From contig OZ250162.1 in NCBI GenBank assembly GCA_965238025.1, positions 558,001 to 622,000 on the forward strand: a stretch of 64,000 nucleotides of DNA, in the 5' to 3' direction. This stretch comes from Pelagihabitans sp965238025 (GTDB lineage: Bacteria; Bacteroidota; Bacteroidia; Flavobacteriales; Flavobacteriaceae). Below, in pieces: positions 43,370 through 51,853 of the stretch; position 1 is the first letter of the stretch; every line of letters starts with the position of its first letter. The position numbers and the translations under genes were made by a program. The notes beneath the pieces were generated by a model. It was not told where the DNA came from and made no database searches. It was given only the letters and a program-made list of their open reading frames with translations.

Positions 43370-45487
43370 CTAATAGAACGTTTTTCTTTTATCTTCGATT
43401 TCGGAATTTTCTTTAAGTGCATCATAAACTGCCGCATTCACTTTGTTTACGCTTGCGGACTTCAGTGCATTGGAATAGGTACTGTAATTTTCCAATGCGA
43501 CAGGAGCTTGCTTTTTTGTTACGGTTACCATAAATACACCTGTTGTGCCTTCAATAAGCCCGGAAGTTTCTCCTTCGTTCATTGCGAAAGCACTACCAAC
43601 AACGGCGGGTTCATTACCTGCTCCGGGAATTGTTGGGGATTTAACGGTCAGTGCGGAGGCATTGGAAACGGCAACGTTGTTGTCTTTCGCAAAATCATCT
43701 ATTGACTTTCCTTGGTTTGCTCCGATAATTTGGGCAGCTTTTCTTTCTTTTTTGATTTTTGGGAGTACCGTTGCGGAGGCATCTTCAACACCCATAACCC
43801 CTTTATCATACTTTGCGGTAAGCTGGGCCACAGCATAGCCCTTACTGATATTAAAACGCTTTATTTGCCCTATTTCAGTCTCTGGATTAAAGGCCCATTG
43901 CACAATGTTGCGTTGCGCATCAAGACCCGGTAAATTTTCATCCATTGACTTGATTTTATTAACAGGACGTACCACATATTCGTTCTCCTTTGCAAAGTCG
44001 GAAAAGGGTGTATCGGTATCAATGGATTTAAGTTCAAAATTGGTAGCATCTGTAAAGAGTTTGTTACTCGTTTCTTCAGAAGTCTCCACCTCTCTTGCCA
44101 AGGTTGCTATCTGTACCACGTCCATCTTATCATCTATTTTGATAACATGAAAGCCAAAATCTGTTTCTACCATACCAACGGCATCCTTGGGATTACCAAA
44201 GGCAAAATCATTAAAAGTGGGTACCATGGCACCTTTCTGAAAATAGCCAAGATCACCGCCATTTTGCGCAGAAGGTCCGTCTGAATGCTTTCTTGCCAAT
44301 TCAATAAAGGTTGTGTCCCCTTTTTTGGCCGTTCTTAAAAGTTCCTCTGCCCTGGCCTCAGCTTCCTCCTTGGTACGCTGTACACCTGGTTTTGAGCTCT
44401 GAGCGCCCTCATAACTCACTAAAATATGGCTTGCCTTAACTGAACCATTTGGTCTTCTCGCTACCATTTTTGAAACTTTAAAGAAATCCCCATCACGATA
44501 AGGGCCATACATTTCGCCAGCCTTTAAGGTCATCAAGGTATCTGCGAACAACGGTGCCAATTGATTTTTGGCCTTGAAAATTGTATCGAATTTAATATCG
44601 GAATTTCGATCAATGAATGCAGCAATATCCGTAGTAGTCCTAAATCCGGCTATAGTATCGGCCTTACCACTGCTTTCATTGTATTCTATAGTACTTTCCA
44701 ACAATTTGGTAATGTTGTCTTCCACAGCTTTTACATCGGCCTCAGATGGTTTTTCCTCGAAATAAACAAACTGAATGTCTCTAGCTTCTTCTTGCGGGTA
44801 CTCGTCTTTATGTGCATCTATATAGGCAGCAATCTCGTTCTTTGTAATCGTAATGGTACTGTCAGGAATAGCCGTATAGGGTACCCGAACATATTTAATA
44901 TCCATTTTTTCGTTTGCCAAACGATAATCCAATTCCCCTTCTTTTAAAGTGGCACCTACTCCGGCCTTAATCAGATTGTAATAAGTTTGTTCCTTGGCCA
45001 TTTGGATAATTGCCTTTTCTGTTTGCAACCAACTGTCATAACGTACTGCATCGCTAGACTTCCAGTTTGCCACGGCATTTCGGAAAACATTCTCATCAAA
45101 TACGCCATTGGAGTTTTGAAACTCAGGATTCTGGGCGTACCCTGTCGTCTTTAAAAAATTGATGATTTGATCTTGCTCAATATTTACTCCAAGATCTTCG
45201 AATTGTTGCCCTAAAATGTTGTTCTTTACCTCTTGGTCATATACCTGGTTCACAATTTGCATTGTTGAAGTTCCAGGAGGAGAATTACGCTGGGCGATAT
45301 CCACTTTTTGGCGAAAGGCGTCAATCGGAATTTCCTCTCCGTTTATCTCAGCTACGGTAGATCCGACCTTTTGTCCTGAAAGCCCGTCTGCAGTAAAAAC
45401 ACCAGAGATTACAAATGCGAAAAGCGCCAATCCGATAATCAAAATCAGAACAGTTGTTCGCTTTCTTATATTTTCTAAAATTGCCAT
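43370..45487 (-). CDS. PpiD/SurA-like membrane-anchored peptidylprolyl isomerase
   Basis: 705 residues. One N-terminal membrane helix (residues 12-30, TVLILIIGLALFAFVISGV) anchors it with the bulk in the periplasm. A SurA_N-like helical domain covers about 35-180, and a parvulin domain about 345-455 (VKASHILVSYEG, then HSDGPSAQNGGDLGYFQKGA and DFGFHVIKI), followed by a second diverged parvulin-like region. It helps newly exported outer-membrane proteins fold. It ends the long minus-strand series from coaX but is separated by a 139-base gap, so it may have its own promoter. Confidence 0.92.
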   Translation of the reverse strand: MAILENIRKRTTVLILIIGLALFAFVISGVFTADGLSGQKVGSTVAEINGEEIPIDAFRQKVDIAQRNSPPGTSTMQIVNQVYDQEVKNNILGQQFEDLGVNIEQDQIINFLKTTGYAQNPEFQNSNGVFDENVFRNAVANWKSSDAVRYDSWLQTEKAIIQMAKEQTYYNLIKAGVGATLKEGELDYRLANEKMDIKYVRVPYTAIPDSTITITKNEIAAYIDAHKDEYPQEEARDIQFVYFEEKPSEADVKAVEDNITKLLESTIEYNESSGKADTIAGFRTTTDIAAFIDRNSDIKFDTIFKAKNQLAPLFADTLMTLKAGEMYGPYRDGDFFKVSKMVARRPNGSVKASHILVSYEGAQSSKPGVQRTKEEAEARAEELLRTAKKGDTTFIELARKHSDGPSAQNGGDLGYFQKGAMVPTFNDFAFGNPKDAVGMVETDFGFHVIKIDDKMDVVQIATLAREVETSEETSNKLFTDATNFELKSIDTDTPFSDFAKENEYVVRPVNKIKSMDENLPGLDAQRNIVQWAFNPETEIGQIKRFNISKGYAVAQLTAKYDKGVMGVEDASATVLPKIKKERKAAQIIGANQGKSIDDFAKDNNVAVSNASALTVKSPTIPGAGNEPAVVGSAFAMNEGETSGLIEGTTGVFMVTVTKKQAPVALENYSTYSNALKSASVNKVNAAVYDALKENSEIEDKRKTFY

Positions 45488-45626
45488 AATATGGGATGTT
45501 TAAAATCAGGTGGCGAAATTACTACTTTCTTTTCAATTAATAAAGGGTTCCCCCAACCCTCTTTTATGTGATTGCCTAATTGGTAAGTTAATGAGGTTTA
45601 AAGCTTAGCGCTTGGTTTTAGGCGTT

Positions 45627-46916
45627 CTACTCTTTTTCTGTAATTTCCAGGGAAACCAAATCTATCTTGGTACTCGACACCTCCAAGATCTTGAATTTGA
45701 AGTTTTCTATCTTGATTTCGGAATCTTGTTCGGGAATCTCGCCCGTTTCCCCAACGATAAGGCCACCTAAGGTTTCATATTCATCATTTTTAGGGAGTTC
45801 CCATTTATAGGTTTCATTGAGGTAGTCAACTTCCAACCGGGCAGACAGCTTATATGTATTATCTTCTAATTGCTCTTCTACCAAATCGGTACTGTCGTGT
45901 TCATCTTCAATTTCGCCAAACAATTCTTCAATAATATCCTCGACGGTCATAATACCCGATGTACCCCCATATTCATCCAGCACTACCGCCATACTCTTTC
46001 GCTTTTTGGTCAATAGGTTGAGAATGTCCTGAATGAGCATTGTTTCCGGAACAAATTCTACGGGCAACAAGATGCTTTTTATGGTTTTTGGTTTCTTAAA
46101 AAGTTCGTACGAATGAACATAGCCGATAATATCATCAACTGTATCTTTATAAATCAATATTTTAGAATAGCCGGTATCGGAGAACAGTTTGGTCAGGTTT
46201 TTTGGCGTTTCGTGCAGCTCTACGGCGGTAATTTCAATCCGTGGCACCATTACTTCCCTAGCCTTCACTTCTGCAAACTCCAGCGCGTTCTGAAAAATCT
46301 GGATTTCGGCATCTACCTCGTCCTCTTCCTCTACGGTTTCCATTTGTTCGGTAATATAATCGCCCAATTCAACCTTACTAAAAGCCAATTGCACCTCATC
46401 GCCCTCCGTTTTAAAAAAGGTTTTTAGGATCAGGTCGGAAATTTTAATGATAAAGTCGGAAATAAATGAAAACAGCACATAAAACAAATAGGCAGGCACT
46501 GCGAGAACTTTCAAGAGTGTGTTTGAATAAATTTGGAACAACACTTTGGGAAGGAATTCTGCCGTTAGGAGGATTATCAAGGTGGATATCACCGTCTGGG
46601 TCAGCAGACTAAAATCTGTAAGCAAGAGCGTAACAAAGGTACTGGGAGAGGTCCCCATGGATTGGAACCAGTTCATTAGAAGTTCTCCCATAAAAAAACC
46701 ATATATAACCAGGGCAATATTATTCCCGATCAACATGGTTGCTATGAACTTTGAGGGCTTTCTGGTCAAACGGGTAAGAATCTTGGCAAGAAAACCTTCC
46801 TGTTTTTTTTCTATTTCAATATGAATCTTATTGGCGGAAATAAATGCGATTTCCATTCCCGAAAAAAAGGCCGAAAAGACCAAGGACAAGATTATAATGA
46901 TAATGGAAGTGTCCAC
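45627..46916 (-). CDS. HlyC/CorC family hemolysin-like membrane protein (DUF21-CBS)
   Basis: 429 residues. A CNNM/DUF21 membrane domain with three to four helices (about 1-180), two CBS domains (about 210-335, VMVPRIEITAVELHETPKNL and EYGGTSGIMTVEDIIEELFG), and a C-terminal CorC_HlyC domain (about 350-425). Members are linked to Mg2+/Co2+ efflux or resistance. The gliding protein GldE has the same architecture; the surroundings here (lptC operon) do not settle which branch this is. Starts two bases after the small membrane gene. Confidence 0.88.
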   Translation of the reverse strand: MDTSIIIIILSLVFSAFFSGMEIAFISANKIHIEIEKKQEGFLAKILTRLTRKPSKFIATMLIGNNIALVIYGFFMGELLMNWFQSMGTSPSTFVTLLLTDFSLLTQTVISTLIILLTAEFLPKVLFQIYSNTLLKVLAVPAYLFYVLFSFISDFIIKISDLILKTFFKTEGDEVQLAFSKVELGDYITEQMETVEEEDEVDAEIQIFQNALEFAEVKAREVMVPRIEITAVELHETPKNLTKLFSDTGYSKILIYKDTVDDIIGYVHSYELFKKPKTIKSILLPVEFVPETMLIQDILNLLTKKRKSMAVVLDEYGGTSGIMTVEDIIEELFGEIEDEHDSTDLVEEQLEDNTYKLSARLEVDYLNETYKWELPKNDEYETLGGLIVGETGEIPEQDSEIKIENFKFKILEVSSTKIDLVSLEITEKE

Positions 46917-46918
46917 GA

Positions 46919-47122
46919 TTATTGTTGGTTATCGCGTTTTCGTTGTTCAAATTTTCTTCTGTAATTTCTTCTAAATAAGAACATGCCTATGGAGACGGCG
47001 GCAAAAAATATGAATAGGTAGGCATATTGACGGTTTGTATTCCAATCGGTAAAAATCCGATAAATCGAAAAGCCGGCCACAATGAGGTAAACGTATTCTG
47101 TATAACGTAGGATCTTAATCAT
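46919..47122 (-). CDS. Small membrane protein of the lptC operon
   Basis: 67 residues, two membrane segments (about 8-24 and 34-51), ending in a very basic tail (RRNYRRKFEQRKRDNQQ) that should face the cytoplasm. Overlaps lptC by 8 bases and is followed after two bases by the CorC/HlyC gene, so it belongs to one tightly packed operon. Function unknown. Confidence 0.75.
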   Translation of the reverse strand: MIKILRYTEYVYLIVAGFSIYRIFTDWNTNRQYAYLFIFFAAVSIGMFLFRRNYRRKFEQRKRDNQQ

Positions 47123-47720
47123 TTTTATCTTCTTTTATGGTCATTAGGCCATAGGTTTTATGGGCATTGAAAAAGCTGAGGTCCCTGTTAAAATCCATTC
47201 CTTCACCGTCCATAATGGTGCCATCTTCGGGGTTGGTGAATTTGAATTTTTCTTGGGTAAAAATCCACTCGTTTTTCTGGTCGTAATACAGTTGTGGCGC
47301 CTCTAACTTTTTACCATCATTGGTCAGCACGACTACATTGCCTTGTAAATCTATTAAATTAGTTGCAGAATAGATAATCCCGTAATCGGCGACGATGGTA
47401 TTTTTATTGCCCTCGTCGTCGAACAAATCTACCTTCAACCCTTTGGGAAAGGTTTTATAAGGAAATTTAAGATTATCAAAATTATTACTCAGCGTACTTG
47501 AAAGTACTGCGATAACCTTTGAAGAATCGATAGCCTCAGCACCAATTATTTTATTAGATTCGGTATAGGTAAGCTCAAAGTCCTCGGCAATACCTTGCGG
47601 ATAAATTTTAGGAATAGCTTCCTCGCCGACACGTATATAGTCGTCTTGACATGAAAAAAAAAGCATTGCCATACTAAGTATGGCAATGCTTTTAAAATTA
47701 TTTTTTGTATTTCCGGGCAT
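47115..47720 (-). CDS. lptC: LPS export protein LptC, lipoprotein form
   Basis: 201 residues. LptC passes lipopolysaccharide from the LptBFG pump to the LptA bridge. N-terminal lipoprotein-like signal ending in FFSCQDD, then repeated short strands of the LptC jelly roll (FELTYTESNKIIGAEAIDSS, IVADYGIIYSATNLIDLQGN, LEAPQLYYDQKNEWIFTQE). Bacteroidota LptC is commonly predicted as a lipoprotein rather than a single-pass protein. One base follows the TPR gene, and it overlaps the next gene by 8 bases. Confidence 0.88.
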   Translation of the reverse strand: MPGNTKNNFKSIAILSMAMLFFSCQDDYIRVGEEAIPKIYPQGIAEDFELTYTESNKIIGAEAIDSSKVIAVLSSTLSNNFDNLKFPYKTFPKGLKVDLFDDEGNKNTIVADYGIIYSATNLIDLQGNVVVLTNDGKKLEAPQLYYDQKNEWIFTQEKFKFTNPEDGTIMDGEGMDFNRDLSFFNAHKTYGLMTIKEDKND

Positions 47721-47721
47721 C

Positions 47722-49089
47722 TTATAAGTTCGGCACCTTAACGCTACCGCCTACCCAACAGCTAAAGCTTACCGTTTTACCGGCCATACCTTCTGTAAAG
47801 ATCATCTCTTTATTAGGGGCTCTTTGCGTATAACTAGATACGGATTTATTAGCCGTGCTGCTTAAAGAAGGGTCAACGCGTCCGGCCTTACGGGCCATGT
47901 CGGCAGCCTTCCAGTAAATAGCGCGCTTTTCAAAGGTTGTTGAACCACATTGGTTCGCACTACTGGCATATAAGCCTGCAATCAATAGATACGCTCTACC
48001 GTTAGATCCATCTGCATCAATAGCTTTTTGAGCATATTTTCTGGCAGCGGACTTAATCCCTTTTCTTTTGTTGATTACGGCAACCTTATAAGCAATCTTT
48101 GACCTTTTCTTTGCATCGGTCTCTAAACTTAAGGCTTTGTCAAAATCGACCAAAGCTCCTTTTGAATCACCATTCTTCATTTTAAGCGTACCACCATAAA
48201 CATACGCATCAGCGGAAGGATCGAGGGCCAATTGCGCCTCAAATAATTTTTGGAACATCGGGTCGTCTGTACACTCCTTGTTGAACATACGCCCAACAGC
48301 TCTCTTAACCCATTTAACATCATTTTTCTTTGCGTCGTAATTTTTCTGATAAAGCGGAATTAAGTTGCCACAATCTGCCAAATCCCCTAATTTCGTATCG
48401 ATACTTCCAGTAATCTTACCGTAAGATTCCGAGTTAGTTCTTGATGCTTTTAAGATTTTCTTCTCTTTACTTGTTAAACTATCCTCCTTGGGTAAAAGTT
48501 TTGCTATTTTATCCTTAAGTTTTACGTTTTCAATATCAATCTTCTCTGTAACATCATCATATACATCAAACACTTCCTGCAAGTCCTTTTTACCAGCCTT
48601 ATGTAAATCTACCAGGGTAGAGAAATAAAGGTATATCGCCTTCGGATTTTTAAAATTAGCCTTATCGTCATTAAATGCCCTGCCGAGTTCAGAATAGATT
48701 TCATCATCTGAAATCATTTTGCTTTCGCGCTTTAACATTACCTTATCAATAATCACCTCAGCCGGTTTTGCCTTTTTAGGAAAAGTAGTCAAGCTACCAT
48801 CATAAAGTGCCAATAGGTCCTTTACAAAACCATCTTTTTCCCCTCCAGAAGATTTTTTAATCTTATCTTTTAGAATACGCTCACCATATGCAAAAGTTGC
48901 CCAGTTTAGTGTAGGACATTGGTCATATACCATTTTCCAAGGCGTGTAGGCCGCATCATAGTTCTTCACTTTCGCGTGTTCCACGAAAATAGAAAGGTTA
49001 GTGGTGCATTCGGGGTTCGGTGCTTGCGCATTGCTTACTCCTGTAAAGCCCAAGAGCAGTATTATGGCGAAGTAAATTTTCGTTTTCAT
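47722..49089 (-). CDS. Exported TPR protein of the coaX-lptC operon
   Basis: 455 residues. Signal peptide (MKTKIYFAIILLLGFTGVSN, then AQA), so periplasmic or outer-membrane associated. The body is alpha-helical with TPR units, clearest at about residues 300-365 (YGGTLKMKNGDSKGALVDFD, IAYKVAVINKRKGIKSAARK, YAQKAIDADGSNGRAYLLIA). Several Cys suggest structural disulfides. A scaffold for an envelope complex is likely but not proven; its neighbours are an outer-membrane barrel and lptC. Confidence 0.8.
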   Translation of the reverse strand: MKTKIYFAIILLLGFTGVSNAQAPNPECTTNLSIFVEHAKVKNYDAAYTPWKMVYDQCPTLNWATFAYGERILKDKIKKSSGGEKDGFVKDLLALYDGSLTTFPKKAKPAEVIIDKVMLKRESKMISDDEIYSELGRAFNDDKANFKNPKAIYLYFSTLVDLHKAGKKDLQEVFDVYDDVTEKIDIENVKLKDKIAKLLPKEDSLTSKEKKILKASRTNSESYGKITGSIDTKLGDLADCGNLIPLYQKNYDAKKNDVKWVKRAVGRMFNKECTDDPMFQKLFEAQLALDPSADAYVYGGTLKMKNGDSKGALVDFDKALSLETDAKKRSKIAYKVAVINKRKGIKSAARKYAQKAIDADGSNGRAYLLIAGLYASSANQCGSTTFEKRAIYWKAADMARKAGRVDPSLSSTANKSVSSYTQRAPNKEMIFTEGMAGKTVSFSCWVGGSVKVPNL

Positions 49090-49116
49090 CTTTAATGGTT
49101 TTAAGCGGTTAAAATA

Positions 49117-50406
49117 CTAATTTATTTTTCTTTTTCTAAACCAAAGGTCATTAAAAGAGAATCCTAGGTTGATTTTCAGATAATTTTCTTCGATCAGGTC
49201 TGCGGTAGTGGTTCCCCTTCTCCCTAGTTCAAACCCTAGGTTGACGTTAGGTAAACTTCTACCGAGTGGTAACCCAACTCCAAAAGTTATGCCAAGATTA
49301 TTAATTTCCCTGCCATTTACAACCAATCCACTATTTCCGAAACGAGCTCCAGCCCTGTAGGTTACCCGTTTAAAGTACCCGTTAAAGGCATCGTAGTCGG
49401 GAACAAAATATCCACCGACAGCGAAGGTATTTGCATTTTGATAGGTGACATTATCAATCCCTAAAAACTCATTTGAAAAGTCTTTTAGTCCTTGAAAGCT
49501 GTATTCAGCGCCTAGAAACCACTTTCTATCTTCCCCATAACCGACACCCAAAGTAGTTGTGGTAGGTATCTTTAATTCTGTATTGCGAAGTCCCGAAGCG
49601 TCTAGGTCAACATCTATAGATTGGATGGGCGTACCTTCCGAAATCAGGAAAGATGCTATTTCCCTGGTATTTTTAGAAGTGAGATTGGCTTGTGTATTTA
49701 CCCTTGCCGAGGCAAATAACGTATGTTTTTCCGTTACCTTGGGATTATATTGTATCGCATAATTGAAATCTACCCCGTTTACCCTGGATTCCCTGACATC
49801 AAGCGTACCAAATTGAACATTTTCGACTCTTTGGAGGTTTTCGTACCTAAGGGTTCCATAATTAAAGTTGGCGGTTACCCCAATGCTAAAGTCTTTGAAC
49901 AATACATATCCTGCCGAAACATACACCCTATTCAGACCTCCCTCACCCACATATGCATCGGTAACGGCCGCATTTGTGGCATTTGTGCTTTCAGAAACCA
50001 AGTTATACCCTATAGAAGAATAGGGCATTACCCCAAAACCAATACCAAAACCTTCGCTAAGGTTAAAACCCAAAGACAAGTAGTCAAGATTGGTAATCGA
50101 GGTGCTTTCCTCTCCTGTAAAACTTTTCAAGGTCAACTGATTTCTTGAAAGGCCGGCCGTATATACTGCAAGTTTTCCGTTTTCGACACCTCTTAAGCCC
50201 AAAAACCCATAGGCTGCCGGGTTTTTATGGCTTATATGAATACTATCGGTGTAAACACCCAAACCACCCATCATCTGATTTTCCACCGTGCCAGACAATC
50301 TGTTTTCGCCAATACCAAAATATGAATATGGGGAAGCTGTGCCATCCTGTGCACAAAGACCTGTAGCTGCAAGACACAGTACAGTTAATATGAGATTTTT
50401 TACCAT
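49117..50406 (-). CDS. Outer-membrane beta-barrel protein of unknown function
   Basis: 429 residues. Signal peptide (MVKNLILTVLCLAATGLCAQ) followed by a barrel-like pattern of alternating residues with many Gly and aromatics, ending in LKINLGFSFNDLWFRKRKIN. The start SPYSYFGIGENRLSGTVENQ and the NPAAYG segment recall FadL-like Bacteroidota proteins with a small N-terminal plug. Substrate unknown. It begins at the base next to the coaX stop, so the two are co-transcribed, and the TPR gene follows after 27 bases. Confidence 0.8.
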   Translation of the reverse strand: MVKNLILTVLCLAATGLCAQDGTASPYSYFGIGENRLSGTVENQMMGGLGVYTDSIHISHKNPAAYGFLGLRGVENGKLAVYTAGLSRNQLTLKSFTGEESTSITNLDYLSLGFNLSEGFGIGFGVMPYSSIGYNLVSESTNATNAAVTDAYVGEGGLNRVYVSAGYVLFKDFSIGVTANFNYGTLRYENLQRVENVQFGTLDVRESRVNGVDFNYAIQYNPKVTEKHTLFASARVNTQANLTSKNTREIASFLISEGTPIQSIDVDLDASGLRNTELKIPTTTTLGVGYGEDRKWFLGAEYSFQGLKDFSNEFLGIDNVTYQNANTFAVGGYFVPDYDAFNGYFKRVTYRAGARFGNSGLVVNGREINNLGITFGVGLPLGRSLPNVNLGFELGRRGTTTADLIEENYLKINLGFSFNDLWFRKRKIN

Positions 50407-51135
50407 TTAGTGCTTGTTGTATTCCAATACGTAATTCAGTCCTTTCAGGAGAAAATTGGAATCCGCAAATATGGTATTTTTTAGCCGTTTAGACAAAAAA
50501 TGGGCATCGCCACCTGTTAAAATAACTGTTAAATCTACAAATCGCGATTTATATTGATCAACAAACCCATCTATTTCGTGGCAAAGGCCGTTTATTACCC
50601 CGCTATGCATGCTGCTTTCTGAAGTGTTTCCTATAAAGTCTATAAGTTCTTCGGCCTCTAACAGAGGTAATCTTGCCGTTTGATTATGTAGCGCCTTATA
50701 ACGCATTCGCAGCCCGGGCGAAATTGCCCCACCGAGGTATTCACCATAATCATTCACCATATCATACGTGACACAAGTACCAGCGTCAATGGCCAAGGTA
50801 TTGCCTTTAGGGTTCTGATAAAAAGCCGCTGTAGCCAAAGCGATACGATCAACCCCTAAGGTTTGCGGGCTCGCATAGGAATTTTTAAATGGAGTGGGAG
50901 TACGATGGTCTAGATATAGTACCCTACAGAAAACCGACAACAAAGGAACAACCTTATTATCCAGTGAATTTACCGATGACAAAATACACCAGGTTATCTT
51001 AGGGTAGTCGTCGCAAATTTTTTTGGCGGTCAACAAGACTTCATCAACCATCGTTTGTTGCCTAAAGATGATTTCGCCTTTACTGAACACCGCGAACTTT
51101 ACCTTGGTGTTCCCCGCATCAATAATCAAGTTCAT
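50407..51135 (-). CDS. coaX: Type III pantothenate kinase CoaX
   Basis: 242 residues. Phosphorylates pantothenate in the first step of coenzyme A synthesis. ASKHA-fold motifs: IDAGNTKVKFAVF at the N-terminus, GVDRIALATAA, AIDAGTCVTYDMV and LTGGDAHFLSK. First gene of the minus-strand operon coaX, outer-membrane protein, TPR, lptC, small membrane protein, CorC/HlyC. It starts 104 bases from the divergent tRNA-Phe gene. Confidence 0.95.
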   Translation of the reverse strand: MNLIIDAGNTKVKFAVFSKGEIIFRQQTMVDEVLLTAKKICDDYPKITWCILSSVNSLDNKVVPLLSVFCRVLYLDHRTPTPFKNSYASPQTLGVDRIALATAAFYQNPKGNTLAIDAGTCVTYDMVNDYGEYLGGAISPGLRMRYKALHNQTARLPLLEAEELIDFIGNTSESSMHSGVINGLCHEIDGFVDQYKSRFVDLTVILTGGDAHFLSKRLKNTIFADSNFLLKGLNYVLEYNKH

Positions 51136-51190
51136 AGTACAAAGATTGTAAATTGAAAAAGGAAACCGATACTTTTTTACTTGTTTTTGT

Positions 51191-51220
51191 TTGGATATCC
51201 TAAATTAGAAATTATATTTG
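51191..51220 (+). promoter_or_regulatory. Flavobacterial promoter for tRNA-Phe
   Basis: TTG at 51191-51193 and TATATTTG at 51213-51220 (TAnnTTTG) are 19 bases apart, the ideal spacing of the Bacteroidota housekeeping promoter. The tRNA starts 20 bases downstream. Confidence 0.8.
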
Positions 51221-51239
51221 CACCCCCTTAAAGGGGTAT

Positions 51240-51312
51240 GGTGCCTTAGCTCAGTTGGTAGAGCAATGGACTGAAAATCCATGTGTCCCTGGTTCGATTC
51301 CTGGAGGCACCA
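51240..51312 (+). tRNA. tRNA-Phe (GAA)
   Basis: A 73-base cloverleaf: acceptor GGTGCCT (51240-51246) pairs with AGGCACC (51305-51311), discriminator A at 51312. The anticodon stem ATGGA/TCCAT encloses CTGAAAA with anticodon GAA at 51273-51275. The D-loop region TAGCTCAGTTGGTAGAGC and T-loop TTCGATT are standard. The T stem CCTGG/CCTGG (51288-51292, 51300-51304) has one T-T mismatch at its third pair. CCA is not encoded. Confidence 0.97.
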
Positions 51313-51316
51313 CATT

Positions 51317-51342
51317 AAAACCCTGCAAAAGCAGGGTTTTTT
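51317..51342 (+). terminator. Terminator after tRNA-Phe
   Basis: AAAACCCTGC (51317-51326), loop AAAA, GCAGGGTTTT (51331-51340), then TTGTTTTTG. It follows the tRNA by five bases. Confidence 0.93.
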
Positions 51343-51391
51343 GTTTTTGATATTCCTAGATTCCTATCTTCGTTTTATTAAACAAGATGCT

Positions 51392-51835
51392 ATGCTCATT
51401 TCTATCTTACAAGATTTATTTAATCGAGACCTCAACCTGTTAAAATTTGAGATAAGTGCTTACAAACACGAAGCGGACCTGTGGCTGATTGAAAAAAATA
51501 TTAAAAACTCCGGAGGTAATTTATGTCTTCATCTCATCGGGAACCTTAATGCCTACATAGGAGCAGAACTAGGAAACACCGGTTATATTCGTCAGCGAGA
51601 ACTCGAATTTTCTTTGAAGAATGTTCCAAAGGAAGAATTAATCGTTAGAATTGATGATACAAGGGATATTGTAAATGAGGTGTTTTCTGATTTAAACTCA
51701 AACGATTTGAATAAGGAATATCCTATTATGGTATTTAAGAGAGAGATGACAACTGGCTATTTTTTGGTACACCTAGCTACCCATCTTACTTATCATTTGG
51801 GGCAAATAAATTATCACAGAAGATTGATGGGTTAA
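51392..51835 (+). CDS. DinB-like protein (four-helix, possible metal-dependent enzyme)
   Basis: 147 residues from the ATG at 51392 (MLISILQDLFNRDLNLLKFE). The frame is open up into the tRNA, but those 37 codons cannot be protein. It resembles DinB/DUF1572 four-helix proteins: one His in LCLHLIGNLNAYIG and two or more in HLATHLTYHLGQINYHRR could form the three-His metal site of the family. DinB-like enzymes transfer or remove thiol groups such as bacillithiol, but this member's substrate is unknown. It follows the tRNA terminator, so it needs its own promoter or read-through. Confidence 0.82.
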   Translation: MLISILQDLFNRDLNLLKFEISAYKHEADLWLIEKNIKNSGGNLCLHLIGNLNAYIGAELGNTGYIRQRELEFSLKNVPKEELIVRIDDTRDIVNEVFSDLNSNDLNKEYPIMVFKREMTTGYFLVHLATHLTYHLGQINYHRRLMG

Positions 51836-51853
51836 ACAAGGTCTTCTTTGCGT

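Noticed and set aside
45627..46916. Naming the CorC/HlyC protein GldE
   Set aside because: The domain plan fits, but no gliding genes are adjacent and the family has several flavobacterial paralogues.
51281..51391. N-terminal extension of the DinB-like protein
   Set aside because: The frame runs through the tRNA-Phe gene and its terminator; the ATG at 51392 begins the conserved sequence.
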